DNA of 64,000 nucleotides. It comes from Comamonas serinivorans (GTDB lineage: Bacteria; Pseudomonadota; Gammaproteobacteria; Burkholderiales; Burkholderiaceae_C). The stretch covers positions 2,976,001-3,040,000 of the forward strand of contig NZ_CP021455.1 of assembly GCF_002158865.1 (NCBI RefSeq), read 5' to 3'. A program made the position numbers and the translations under genes. The notes under the pieces were generated by a model. That model was not told the DNA's origin. It worked only from the letters and a program-made list of their open reading frames with translations, and did not search any database. This document shows, piece after piece, positions 18,823-28,798 of this stretch; the stretch's first letter is position 1, and every line of letters starts with the position of its first letter.

Positions 18823-19276
18823 GTAAGCACCCGTGCAGCAAATGAGGCAGGTGCCAAGTGTAATCGCACAAAAAAAGCAGCGCAATATCAATCATTTGCA
18901 CCGCTCTTTTGAACCAGCCTGTGAGATGCCTCTCTTCACACAGACTTCACGCCCGCGCCGGGGGCCAGGTGAAGGCTTTGGATCCAAAGGGGTGCGATGG
19001 CATGGCCCGCGCCGCGGCAGGCGCGCCAGCGGCGTCAGCTCGCGCGCTGTGACGCTGGCGGCTTGAACCGATTCCGGCGCCAGCCCCCACCAGTCAAACC
19101 GCCACGCACGTCAACGAGCAGGCTGAACAGAGCCAGCGGACGCCGTCCCGGCCGCCAAGCCGTGCACCGCAGGAATGCCAAGCTGACGATGGCCAGCCAC
19201 AGCGAACAGTGTTGCCCCCGCCGCAACGCAAATGGCCCAGTCTTGGCCTGCCTCACGAGGACAGGCCACCGCGTCC
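18823..19276. other. Intergenic region between two leftward genes
   Basis: Should contain the pbpG promoter and, near its right edge, a hairpin beyond leuA. No gene is supported. Confidence 0.5.
19246..19266 (-). terminator. Possible terminator hairpin after the leuA pair
   Basis: GCCTG and CCTC pair with GAGG and CAGGC in a nine-base-pair stem with one bulge, about 10 nt past the stop. It lacks a good T-tract, so function is uncertain. Confidence 0.35.
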
Positions 19277-20815
<1,539 letters not shown>

Positions 20816-20843
20816 GGTGGGCTCCAGCAGGCGATCATCCGAA

Positions 20844-22529
20844 TCAGGATGCCGCAGTTTCGTGGGCAGGGCTGGTGTTCACGGCAGGGACGCGGTTCAC
20901 ACCCGAGACGATGGCACGCAGCGAGGCCGTGACGATGTTGGCATCCATGGCCACGCCGTACACGGTGTGGGCATCGTCCACCCGCATTTCAACGTAGGCC
21001 ACCGCCTTGGCGTCTGCACCCTGGCCGATGGCATGCTCGGTGTAGTCCAGCACGCGGATGCTGCGCCCCATGGCCTCGCCCACGCCCTGCACCCAGGCGT
21101 CGATCGGGCCCGCGCCCTGCCCCTTCACGGACCAGGATTGGTCAATCACCGAGACAGTACCCGAGATTTCCGTTACTTCACCCTTGGTTGCAAGCTGATA
21201 CTCCACCTTGGAGCCGGCGTTCAAGCCGTACTCGCGCTCGAAGATGCCCCACAGGTCCTTGGCGGTGAACTCCTTGCCCGTGGCGTCCATGGCACGCTGC
21301 ACCGCCTGGCTGAACTCGATCTGCAGGCGACGCGGCAACTGCAAGCCGTATTCGCTTTCGAGCAGGTACGAAATGCCGCCCTTGCCCGACTGGCTGTTGA
21401 CGCGGATCACGGCCTCGTAGCTGCGGCCCACGTCCTTGGGGTCGATCGGCAGGTAGGGCATTTCCCAGACATCGCCGTCCTTGCGCGCCCCGAAGGCCTT
21501 CTTGATCGCGTCCTGGTGCGAGCCCGAGAACGAGGTGTAGACCAAATCGCCCACATAGGGGTGGCGCGGGTGCACGGGCAACTGGTTGCAGTACTCGACC
21601 GTGCTGCGGATGGCGTCGATGTCGGAGAAATCCAGCTCGGGCGACACGCCTTGGCTGTACATGTTGAGCGCCACGTTGACCACGTCGAGGTTACCGGTGC
21701 GCTCGCCATTGCCGAACAGGCAGCCTTCCAGGCGGTCGGCGCCGGCCAGCAAGGCCAGCTCGGCGGTCGCGGTGCCCGTGCCGCGGTCGTTGTGCGGGTG
21801 GATGGACAAGACGATGGCATCGCGGCGGGCGATGTGGCGACCGGTCCACTCCACCATGTCGGCGAAGACATTGGACGTGCAGCACTCCACGGTGGTCGGC
21901 AGGTTGATGATGCACTTCTTGGCCGGCGTGGGCTCCCAAACGGCCGTCACGGCATCGATGACGCGCGCCGAGAACGCCAGCTCGGTGTCCGAGTACATCT
22001 CGGGCGAGTACTCAAAGGTCCAATCGGTGGCGGGCTGCTTGGCGGCGAGGTCCTTGAACATCTGCGCATGGTCGACGGCGAGCTGCACGATCTCGTCCTC
22101 GCTCATGTTCAGGACGACGCGGCGCATGACCGGTGCCGTGGCGTTGTAGAGGTGCACGATCACGCGCGGCACGCCCACCAACGACTCGAAGGTGCGCTCG
22201 ATCAGCTCGGGGCGCGCCTGGGTCAGCACCTGGATGGTCACATCGTCGGGGATGCGGTTCTCGTCGATGAGCTTGCGCAGGAAGTCAAACTCGATCTGGG
22301 AGGCCGACGGAAAACCCACCTCGATTTCCTTGAAGCCGATCTTCACAAGCTGCTCGAACATCTTGAGCTTGCGCGGGATGTCCATGGGCTCGATCAAGGC
22401 CTGGTTGCCATCGCGCATGTCCACGCTGCACCAGATCGGGGCGCGGGTGATCGTGGCATTGGGCCAGGTGCGATCGGTCAAACCGATGGACTTGGCGGCG
22501 CGGTACTTGGTGCTGGGGTTTTTCAACAT
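20844..22529 (-). CDS. leuA: 2-isopropylmalate synthase, type 2
   Basis: A 561-aa synthase of the actinobacterial/type-2 LeuA subfamily. Its N-terminal barrel has MRDGNQALIEPMDIPRK instead of the type-1 RDGEQSPG. HPHNDRGTGTA and GNGERTGNLD metal/substrate motifs follow, and a C-terminal allosteric domain has KGQGAGPIDAWVQG. It catalyses the same reaction as its neighbour, presumably with different leucine sensitivity. Residues about 441-458 are encoded by a stretch resembling the palindromic repeat. A leucine-rich leader peptide and hairpin lie upstream, implying attenuation control. Confidence 0.95.
   Translation of the reverse strand: MLKNPSTKYRAAKSIGLTDRTWPNATITRAPIWCSVDMRDGNQALIEPMDIPRKLKMFEQLVKIGFKEIEVGFPSASQIEFDFLRKLIDENRIPDDVTIQVLTQARPELIERTFESLVGVPRVIVHLYNATAPVMRRVVLNMSEDEIVQLAVDHAQMFKDLAAKQPATDWTFEYSPEMYSDTELAFSARVIDAVTAVWEPTPAKKCIINLPTTVECCTSNVFADMVEWTGRHIARRDAIVLSIHPHNDRGTGTATAELALLAGADRLEGCLFGNGERTGNLDVVNVALNMYSQGVSPELDFSDIDAIRSTVEYCNQLPVHPRHPYVGDLVYTSFSGSHQDAIKKAFGARKDGDVWEMPYLPIDPKDVGRSYEAVIRVNSQSGKGGISYLLESEYGLQLPRRLQIEFSQAVQRAMDATGKEFTAKDLWGIFEREYGLNAGSKVEYQLATKGEVTEISGTVSVIDQSWSVKGQGAGPIDAWVQGVGEAMGRSIRVLDYTEHAIGQGADAKAVAYVEMRVDDAHTVYGVAMDANIVTASLRAIVSGVNRVPAVNTSPAHETAAS
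21156..21207. repeat. Probable palindromic repeat embedded in leuA
   Basis: AGTACCCGAGATTTCCGTT at the left and GTTGCAAGCTGATACTCC at the right match the family's ends and spacing, and the stretch is AT-richer than the surrounding gene. It stays in frame. The inner arms no longer pair well, so chance resemblance is not excluded. Confidence 0.45.
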
Positions 22530-22598
22530 GGGACTCTCCGAAACATGAGGGTTGAACTTGTGGTCCTGAACTCATTGCACCGGGCCCCAAATGTGAAA

Positions 22599-22625
22599 CG
22601 GCCCGCTGCGCTGGCAAACGGGCCG
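22599..22625 (-). terminator. Attenuator hairpin before leuA
   Basis: On the minus strand CGGCCCG and CGGGCCG pair across a 13-nt loop, followed by TTTCACATTT. It lies between the leader peptide stop and the leuA start, the position expected of a regulated terminator. Confidence 0.6.
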
Positions 22626-22659
22626 AAGACTTGAGGGAATGAACGCGCTCTGCTTTGAA

Positions 22660-22728
22660 TCAGGTACGCGCGCACCCGCTATCCCGCCCGTTGGGCGTTA
22701 GTAGCAGAGCAATGGCGTAGGCATTCAT
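22660..22728 (-). CDS. leuL: Leucine leader peptide of the leuA operon
   Basis: A 22-codon frame with three consecutive Leu codons (CTG CTA CTA) inside AIALLLT, two of them CTA, rare in GC-rich genomes. The Leu-codon region carries GCTCTGCT, which is exactly complementary to AGCAGAGC 50 nt downstream. Together with the following GC hairpin this forms a classical transcription-attenuation layout: ribosome stalling for lack of Leu-tRNA would free the downstream strand and change the folding. A possible -10 (TACATT) lies just upstream. Confidence 0.65.
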   Translation of the reverse strand: MNAYAIALLLTPNGRDSGCART

Positions 22729-22818
22729 AAGGGAAGCAATGTAGCACACAAACCGGTGAGTGCACGCATTTTTTGCGGTCCTGGCCTTGGCTTGGACGAG
22801 GCATGGATCCCAAAATGG

Positions 22819-22869
22819 GAGTATCCACCTGAGTGCGTCATCTGTTAGACGCTTGTCATTCGATACCCC
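22819..22869. repeat. Palindromic repeat with substituted inner arm
   Basis: Ends AGTATCC and GATACCCC. The inner arms are GCGTC and GACGC instead of the usual CCGTT/AACGG, a fully compensated change. It lies 7 nt before the stop side of pssA, upstream of the leuA leader. Confidence 0.75.
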
Positions 22870-22875
22870 TGCCGA

Positions 22876-23739
22876 TCACTCGTGCAAGCCCCGCTCCTCG
22901 GGCTCGTCGGTCGAGGTGCTCACGATGCTCACGCGCTCGCCTTTGGCGCGTCGCCACACATAGACGGCGTAGCCCGACAGCGAGTAGGCCAGGAAGATCA
23001 GGAACAGCATGGTGGCCGGCTCGATGGAAATCACGGCGATGAGCAAGGCGATCACCACCAGGATGACGAAGGGCACGCTGCGGCTGCCGCCAAAGTCCTT
23101 GAAGCTGTAATACGGGATGTTGGTGACCATGGTCAGGCCGGCGAACAGCGTGATCACGAACATCAGCCACGACAGGTCGCCACGGTCGGTGGGCAGGCCG
23201 CCAAACCAGGAAATGACGGTGCGGAAGATCACGGCATCGCGGTGCGCCTCCAGCATGGCACTGGTCAGCCAGATGAAGCCGCAGACGAGCGCCGCCGCCG
23301 ACGGCGACGGCAGCCCCTGGAAAAAACGCTTGTCCACCACACTGGTGTTGACGTTGAACCGCGCCAGACGCAGCGCAGCACAGGCACAGTAGATGAAGGC
23401 CGCGATCCAGCCCCAGCGGCCCAGCGGCTTCAGGGCCCATTCGTAGGCGATGAGCGCGGGCGCCGCGCCGAACGACACCATGTCCGACAGCGAATCCATC
23501 TGCTCGCCAAAGGCGCTCTGCGTGTGCGTCATGCGCGCAACGCGGCCATCGAGGCTGTCGAGCACCATGGCGGCAAAGATGCCGGTGGTGGCCAGGTCAA
23601 AACGGCCGTTGATGGCCATGACGATGCCGTAGAACCCCCCAAACAGGGCCGCCAGCGTGAACAGGTTGGGCAGCACATAGATGCCCTTGGAGCGGCGGCG
23701 AACGGGCTGATCCACAGCGTCAGAAGTGTTGGGTTCCAT
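22876..23739 (-). CDS. pssA: CDP-diacylglycerol-serine O-phosphatidyltransferase
   Basis: Integral inner-membrane enzyme that makes phosphatidylserine from CDP-diacylglycerol and serine, the first step to phosphatidylethanolamine. The CDP-alcohol phosphotransferase signature is complete: D61, D64, G65, A68, R69, G78, D82 and D86. About eight hydrophobic helices follow, ending in WWLSGYAVY-like AYSLSGYAVYVWRR. Placement between ilvC and leuA is a conserved Burkholderiales arrangement. Confidence 0.95.
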   Translation of the reverse strand: MEPNTSDAVDQPVRRRSKGIYVLPNLFTLAALFGGFYGIVMAINGRFDLATTGIFAAMVLDSLDGRVARMTHTQSAFGEQMDSLSDMVSFGAAPALIAYEWALKPLGRWGWIAAFIYCACAALRLARFNVNTSVVDKRFFQGLPSPSAAALVCGFIWLTSAMLEAHRDAVIFRTVISWFGGLPTDRGDLSWLMFVITLFAGLTMVTNIPYYSFKDFGGSRSVPFVILVVIALLIAVISIEPATMLFLIFLAYSLSGYAVYVWRRAKGERVSIVSTSTDEPEERGLHE

Positions 23740-23845
23740 GAGGCGATCTTACGTGAGCAGGGGTTTGCAACGGCCTGGGCCATCCAGAAACACCGAGCCG
23801 CGGACGCTTTGCAGCGCCGGGGCATGTCGCGGGGCGTCGGGCACG

Positions 23846-23870
23846 AAAAAGCCACCGCTGAACGGTGGCT
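23846..23870 (-). terminator. Terminator of the ilvBNC transcript
   Basis: Arms AGCCACCG and CGGTGGCT around a 5-nt loop, followed on the minus strand by TTTTT. It lies about 55 nt beyond the ilvC stop. Confidence 0.85.
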
Positions 23871-23923
23871 CGTGGGGGCCTTGCAAGGCCCGCCCGGCCG
23901 CTGGGACCGGGCGCTCTGGCGCA

Positions 23924-24940
23924 TCAGTTGCGGGTCTGGTCGACCAGCTTGTTCTTGGCGATCCAGGGCATCATGGCGCGCAGCTGGCCACCCACCTGCT
24001 CGATCGGGTGATCGGCGGTGTTGCGGCGGCGTGCGGTCATGCTGGGGTAGCCCAGACGGCCTTCGGCGATGAACATCTTGGCGTATTCGCCGTCTTGAAT
24101 GCGCTTGAGCGCATTGCGCATCGCCTTGCGCGACTCTTCGTTGATGACTTCGGGGCCGGTCACGTACTCGCCGTACTCGGCGTTGTTGGACACCGAGTAG
24201 TTCATGTTGGCGATGCCGCCTTCGTAGATCAGGTCCACGATCAGCTTGAGCTCGTGCAGGCACTCGAAGTAGGCCATTTCGGGCGCGTAGCCGGCTTCCA
24301 CCAGGGTTTCGAAGCCCATCTTCACCAGCTCGACGGCGCCACCGCACAGCACGGCCTGCTCGCCGAACAGGTCGGTCTCGGTTTCTTCCTTGAAGTCGGT
24401 TTCGATGATGCCGGCCTTGCCGCCACCGTTGGCCATGGCATAGGACAGGGCCAGGTCACGCGCCTTGCCGCTCTTGTCCTGGTGCACCGCCACCAGGTGG
24501 GGCACGCCGCCACCTTGGGTGTAGGTGTTGCGCACGGTGTGGCCAGGGGCCTTGGGCGCCACCATCCACACGTCCAGGTCGGCGCGCGGCACGACCTGGT
24601 TGTAGTGCACGTTGAAGCCGTGGGCAAACGCCAACGAGGCGCCCTGCTTGATGTTGGGCTCGACGTTTTCCTTGTAGACCTTGGCGATGTCTTCGTCCGG
24701 CAACAAGATCATGACCACGTCAGCGGCCTTCACGGCGTCGTTGACTTCCAGCACCGTCAGGCCGGCCTTTTCGACCTTGGGCCACGAAGCGCCGCCCTTG
24801 CGCAGGCCGACCACGACCTTCACGCCGCTGTCGTTGAGGTTTTGCGCGTGCGCATGGCCTTGGCTGCCATAGCCGATGATGGCCACGGTCTTGCCCTTGA
24901 TCAGGCTCAGGTCACAGTCCTTGTCGTAAAAAACTTTCAC
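23924..24940 (-). CDS. ilvC: Ketol-acid reductoisomerase (class I)
   Basis: Converts acetolactate or acetohydroxybutyrate to the dihydroxyacids of valine and isoleucine synthesis, using NADPH and Mg2+. The 338-aa length fits class I. The Rossmann motif is GYGSQGHAHAQNL; the metal-binding glutamates lie in ETDFKEETETDLFGEQ and ECLHELKLIVDLIYEGG. The start is GTG (MKVFYDKD) with AGGAGAGA 5 nt upstream. It follows ilvN in the leftward ilvB-ilvN-ilvC operon. Confidence 0.97.
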   Translation of the reverse strand: MKVFYDKDCDLSLIKGKTVAIIGYGSQGHAHAQNLNDSGVKVVVGLRKGGASWPKVEKAGLTVLEVNDAVKAADVVMILLPDEDIAKVYKENVEPNIKQGASLAFAHGFNVHYNQVVPRADLDVWMVAPKAPGHTVRNTYTQGGGVPHLVAVHQDKSGKARDLALSYAMANGGGKAGIIETDFKEETETDLFGEQAVLCGGAVELVKMGFETLVEAGYAPEMAYFECLHELKLIVDLIYEGGIANMNYSVSNNAEYGEYVTGPEVINEESRKAMRNALKRIQDGEYAKMFIAEGRLGYPSMTARRRNTADHPIEQVGGQLRAMMPWIAKNKLVDQTRN

Positions 24941-25031
24941 AGCTCTCTCCTGGGGGTAAACATGCCGTTGGGTGGACACCCATCTGTCATCCAAGCGGCG
25001 ATGTGCTTTCAAATCAACCAATGAACAAAGG

Positions 25032-25083
25032 GGGTATAGCCCGATTGCCGTTCAAATACCAACGGCAACACAGGCATACTGCC
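25032..25083. repeat. Palindromic repeat between ilvN and ilvC
   Basis: Inner arms TTGCCGTT and AACGGCAA pair perfectly. The left flank GGGGGTATAG is the G-rich end, making this the second inverted-looking copy. It would lie inside the ilvBNC transcript. Confidence 0.85.
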
Positions 25084-25085
25084 AA

Positions 25086-25577
25086 TCACACACGCAGCAC
25101 GCGCTCGCCGCGGCCCACGCCGCTGGTGCCGGTGCGCACGGTTTCGAGGATGGCCGCCGGATCGATCGCGCGCAGGAAGGCGTCGTTCTTGGACTGGTCA
25201 CCCGTGAGCTCGACGGTGTAGCTCTTGTCGGTCACGTCGATGATGCGGCCGCGGAAGATGTCGCTCGTGCGTTTGACCTCTTCGCGTTCCTTGCCGACGG
25301 CGCGCACCTTCACGATCATGAGTTCGCGCTCGATGTAAGGGCCTTCGGTCAGGTCGACCACCTTCACCACCTCGATGAGGCGGTTCAGGTGCTTGGTGAT
25401 CTGCTCGATCACGTCATCCGAGCCGTCGGTGCGGATCGTCATGCGCGACAGGCTGGGGTCTTCGGTGGGCGCCACCGTGAGCGACTCGATGTTGTAGCCG
25501 CGCGCAGAAAAAAGGCCCACCACACGCGACAGGGCACCTGCCTCGTTCTCGATGAGCACCGCAATGATGTGTTTCAT
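25086..25577 (-). CDS. ilvN: Acetolactate synthase small (regulatory) subunit
   Basis: Regulatory subunit of acetohydroxyacid synthase, which confers valine feedback inhibition on IlvB. The 163-aa protein has an N-terminal ACT domain (HIIAVLIENEAGALSRVVGLFSARGYNI) and a C-terminal ALS_ss_C domain (DIFRGRIIDVTDKSYTVELTG). It is 150 nt downstream of ilvB and precedes ilvC in the same direction. Confidence 0.97.
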   Translation of the reverse strand: MKHIIAVLIENEAGALSRVVGLFSARGYNIESLTVAPTEDPSLSRMTIRTDGSDDVIEQITKHLNRLIEVVKVVDLTEGPYIERELMIVKVRAVGKEREEVKRTSDIFRGRIIDVTDKSYTVELTGDQSKNDAFLRAIDPAAILETVRTGTSGVGRGERVLRV

Positions 25578-25726
25578 GACAAAAGAGTCCTCTTTTCGCC
25601 GCCCTCCCCGCGCACCGGTAAGTGCGCAGCTCGGCGGTCAATAGATTCGTCAGGGGAAATGGCCCGAACCGTGGGTCCCGGCCGCAAAGATGCGCCCGCA
25701 GGTCTTGCCTGCAGAGCGCGCAGGCG

Positions 25727-27502
25727 TCACAGGTCTTCGCTGGTCAACAGCATCTCGGTGATGCCCTTGCCGGCTTGCACCATGGGGAACACGTTCTCGG
25801 TCGGGTCGGTGCGGAAGTCCATGAACACCGTGCGATCCTTGAGCTTGCGTGCTTCACGCAGCGCCGGCTCCACGTCGCGCGGGTCTTCGATCAGCATGCC
25901 GACGTGGCCATAGGCCTCGGCCAGCTTGACGAAGTTAGGCAGCGCATCCATGTAGCTGTGGCTGTAGCGGCCCGAATACTCGATTTCCTGCCACTGACGC
26001 ACCATGCCCAGGTAGCGGTTGTTCAGCGACAGCACCTTGATCGGGGTGTTGTATTGCAGGCAGGTGGACAGCTCCTGGATGTTCATCTGCACCGAGCCTT
26101 CGCCCGTCACGCAGAACACCTCGGACTCTGGCTTGGCCAGCTTGATGCCCATGGCGTAGGGAATGCCCACGCCCATGGTGCCCAGGCCACCCGAATTGAT
26201 CCAGCGGCGTGGCTCGTCGAAGCGGTAGTACTGCGCCGCCCACATCTGGTGCTGGCCGACGTCCGAGGTCACGTAGGCATCGGCATCCTTGGTCATCTCC
26301 CACAGGGTCTGGATGACCTTTTGCGGCTTGATGACCGAGGTGTTGTTGCTGTCGTAAGCCATGCAGTCGCGGGCACGCCACTCGTTGATCGTGGCCCACC
26401 ACTCCTGCAGCGCAGACTCGTTGGGCTTGAGGGCGCCCTCCTCGATCATGGCGATGAGCTCGCCCAGCACTTCCTTCACATCGCCCACGATGGGCACATC
26501 GACCTTCACGCGCTTGGAGATCGACGAGGGGTCGATGTCGATGTGGACGATCTTGCGATCCATCGACGCGAAGTGCTTGGGGTTGCCGATCACGCGGTCG
26601 TCGAACCGCGCACCGACGGCCAGCAGCACGTCGCAATGCTGCATGGCGTAGTTGGCTTCCAGCGTGCCATGCATGCCCAGCATGCCCAGGAACTGGGGAT
26701 TGCTGGCGGGGAAGGCACCCAAGCCCATCAGGGTGTTGGTGACCGGGTAGCCCGTCAATGCCGCCAGCTTGCGCAGCTCGGGCGCAGCATTGGCCAACAC
26801 CACCCCGCCGCCGGTGTAGATGTAGGGACGCTTGGCCGACATCAACAGCTGCAGGGCCTTGCGGATCTGACCGCTGTGGCCCTTGCGCACGGGGTTGTAC
26901 GAGCGCATGTGCACCGAGCTGGGGTAGCCGGTGTACGGGGTCTTGTTGAAGGACACGTCCTTGGGCACGTCGATCACCACCGGGCCGGGGCGGCCCGTGC
27001 GGGCGATGTGGAAGGCCTTCTTCACCACATCGGCCATGTCGGCCGCGTCCTTGACCAGGAAGTTGTGCTTGACGATGGGGCGCGTGATGCCCACGGTATC
27101 GCACTCCTGGAAGGCGTCCAAGCCGATCGCCGCGGTGGGAACCTGACCGCTGATGATGACCATGGGGATGCTGTCCATGTACGCCGTGGCGATGCCGGTG
27201 ACCGCATTGGTCAGGCCGGGCCCCGAGGTCACCAGCGCCACGCCCACATCGCCGGTGGCGCGGGCGTAGCCGTCGGCCGCATGCACGGCAGCCTGCTCGT
27301 GGCGAACCAGCACGTGCTGGATGCTCTCTTGCCGGTACAGCGCGTCGTAGATGTGGAGCACGGCGCCGCCGGGGTAACCCCAGACATGCTTGACGCCTTC
27401 GGCTTGCAGGGAGCGGATGAGGATTTCTGCGCCGCGAAGCTCCGTGGCAGATTTGTCGGAGGCGGCTGCAGCCGAGCTGATTTCGGCCTTGTTGATTTCC
27501 AT
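25727..27502 (-). CDS. ilvB: Acetolactate synthase large (catalytic) subunit
   Basis: Thiamine-diphosphate enzyme that condenses two pyruvates, or pyruvate with 2-oxobutyrate, at the head of valine, leucine and isoleucine synthesis. The 591-aa protein has the pyrimidine-binding domain with the catalytic glutamate in VRHEQAAVHAADGYAR. A central FAD/NAD-like domain follows, then the ThDP motif beginning GEGSVQMNIQEL and ending near LNNRYLGMVRQW. It is the first gene of ilvBNC; a possible leader peptide lies 70 nt upstream. Confidence 0.97.
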   Translation of the reverse strand: MEINKAEISSAAAASDKSATELRGAEILIRSLQAEGVKHVWGYPGGAVLHIYDALYRQESIQHVLVRHEQAAVHAADGYARATGDVGVALVTSGPGLTNAVTGIATAYMDSIPMVIISGQVPTAAIGLDAFQECDTVGITRPIVKHNFLVKDAADMADVVKKAFHIARTGRPGPVVIDVPKDVSFNKTPYTGYPSSVHMRSYNPVRKGHSGQIRKALQLLMSAKRPYIYTGGGVVLANAAPELRKLAALTGYPVTNTLMGLGAFPASNPQFLGMLGMHGTLEANYAMQHCDVLLAVGARFDDRVIGNPKHFASMDRKIVHIDIDPSSISKRVKVDVPIVGDVKEVLGELIAMIEEGALKPNESALQEWWATINEWRARDCMAYDSNNTSVIKPQKVIQTLWEMTKDADAYVTSDVGQHQMWAAQYYRFDEPRRWINSGGLGTMGVGIPYAMGIKLAKPESEVFCVTGEGSVQMNIQELSTCLQYNTPIKVLSLNNRYLGMVRQWQEIEYSGRYSHSYMDALPNFVKLAEAYGHVGMLIEDPRDVEPALREARKLKDRTVFMDFRTDPTENVFPMVQAGKGITEMLLTSEDL

Positions 27503-27575
27503 GCTGTTAACCTTTGGAGTATTTCTCTAACGAAAAACCTTGGGTGCCCCTTGGCCAAGCCCTTGTGAGGCCGCG

Positions 27576-27668
27576 TCAGGACTTGAGGACCAGGACATGA
27601 ACGGCATGTGCTTCACCGTCGGACCGGGCCCCGTTTTTTGATGCTTGTGTGAACCAGAAGCTGCGCAT
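27576..27668 (-). CDS. Possible branched-chain leader peptide of ilvB operon
   Basis: A 30-codon frame ending HAVHVLVLKS, in which Val and Leu codons alternate just before the stop. Between it and ilvB is a short hairpin (CTTGG/CCAAG) followed on the minus strand by TTTTT. This is the position and composition expected of an ilv attenuator. Val/Leu enrichment is modest and the hairpin weak, so the call is tentative. Confidence 0.35.
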   Translation of the reverse strand: MRSFWFTQASKNGARSDGEAHAVHVLVLKS

Positions 27669-27787
27669 TATGGCACCTTCGTGGCAAGGGCAGACCAAAC
27701 TGCGCGTACCATTTCGGCCCTGTTGGTCCACGCCGACCCCGGTCATGGGGGTCTCGGCCATGACACATCGGATACGAGACACGAATT

Positions 27788-28351
27788 TTGGCCACTGAAC
27801 AGGAACTGTCGGATTTTTTGAAGGACGTGGAGCTTCGGGCCTTCAAACGTGCCGCCTACCACCTGCGGGACGACGATGCCGCACTGGACGTGGTGCAAGA
27901 TGCCATGATCAAGCTGGCACGCCAGTACGCGGATCGGCCGGTCACCGAATTTCCGATGCTGTTCCAGCGCATCCTGAGCACCACCATGCTGGACTGGTTC
28001 CGGCGCCGCAAGGTGCACACGGCATTGTTCTCCAACGCCGCCGACATGCGGTCCGACGAGGACACGGGCTTCGACGTGCTGGAGGCCTTGATCACCAGCC
28101 AGGCCAGCGGCCAGGTCGAAAGTGCCGAGCATGCCGTGGAACGGAATGAAACCCTCGCGGTCATAGAGGAAGAAATTCAAGGTTTGCCGGCTCGTCAACG
28201 CGAAGCCTTCCTGCTGCGTTATTGGGAGGAAATGGACGTCGCCGAAACGGCACAGGTCATGGGATGTTCGGAGGGCAGCGTGAAGACGCACTGCTCCCGA
28301 GCCGTTCATGCCCTGGCAAAAGCCCTGAACGCCCGTGGATTGCGACTATGA
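27788..28351 (+). CDS. RNA polymerase sigma factor, RpoE/ECF-like
   Basis: A 187-aa sigma-70 family protein with region 2 (AAYHLRDDDAALDVVQDAMIKLARQ) and region 4 (LPARQREAFLLRYWEEMDVAETAQVMGCSEGSVKTHCSRAVHAL). It directs RNA polymerase to an alternative promoter set. The start is TTG (MATEQE), the only start that keeps region 2 complete. Its stop overlaps the ATG of a DUF3619 membrane protein, possibly an anti-sigma-like partner. The trio with DUF3106 is characteristic of Burkholderiales. Confidence 0.9.
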   Translation: MATEQELSDFLKDVELRAFKRAAYHLRDDDAALDVVQDAMIKLARQYADRPVTEFPMLFQRILSTTMLDWFRRRKVHTALFSNAADMRSDEDTGFDVLEALITSQASGQVESAEHAVERNETLAVIEEEIQGLPARQREAFLLRYWEEMDVAETAQVMGCSEGSVKTHCSRAVHALAKALNARGLRL

Positions 28352-28791
28352 GTTCGGACATGCCAGTCACCCCCCCTTCTCCAGAGAGGCAGCGCAGCAC
28401 CCAGGTGGATCGCCTGGGCAGCCTCATGGCGCATCGCTTGAATGAATCGCCCGCGTCCCCCGACGTGCGCGAACGCCTGCGCGTGGCGCGGGAACAGGCG
28501 CTGCGTGCCGCGCGCCAACAGCAGCAGGCGCCCGCGTCGTGGTGGCAGCGCCTCAAACACCGCTGGGCGCAGCAGCCCGGCCAGATGTGGAACGTGGTCG
28601 CCGTGACCGCCGGTGCGGCCGCATTCGCCGTCAGCTTTCTGGTCGTGCAGGCCGTGAACGATGCGCGCGAGACCTCGGAGCTGGCCGAGGTCGACACCAT
28701 GCTGCTGACCGACGACCTGCCGCCCGAGGCCTATTCAGACCCCGGCTTCATGCGCTTCCTGCGCAACACGCCGGACAATTCCCAGGAGTGA
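28348..28791 (+). CDS. DUF3619-family membrane protein
   Basis: A 147-aa protein with a soluble charged N-terminal half (VREHL-like VRERLRVAREQALRAARQ), one transmembrane segment (VVAVTAGAAAFAVSFLVVQAV) and a short periplasmic tail ending in an acidic segment. It overlaps the sigma-factor stop by 4 nt, indicating coupled translation. Topology and context suggest an anti-sigma-like role, which is inference. Confidence 0.85.
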   Translation: MSSDMPVTPPSPERQRSTQVDRLGSLMAHRLNESPASPDVRERLRVAREQALRAARQQQQAPASWWQRLKHRWAQQPGQMWNVVAVTAGAAAFAVSFLVVQAVNDARETSELAEVDTMLLTDDLPPEAYSDPGFMRFLRNTPDNSQE

Positions 28792-28798
28792 GGCCATC

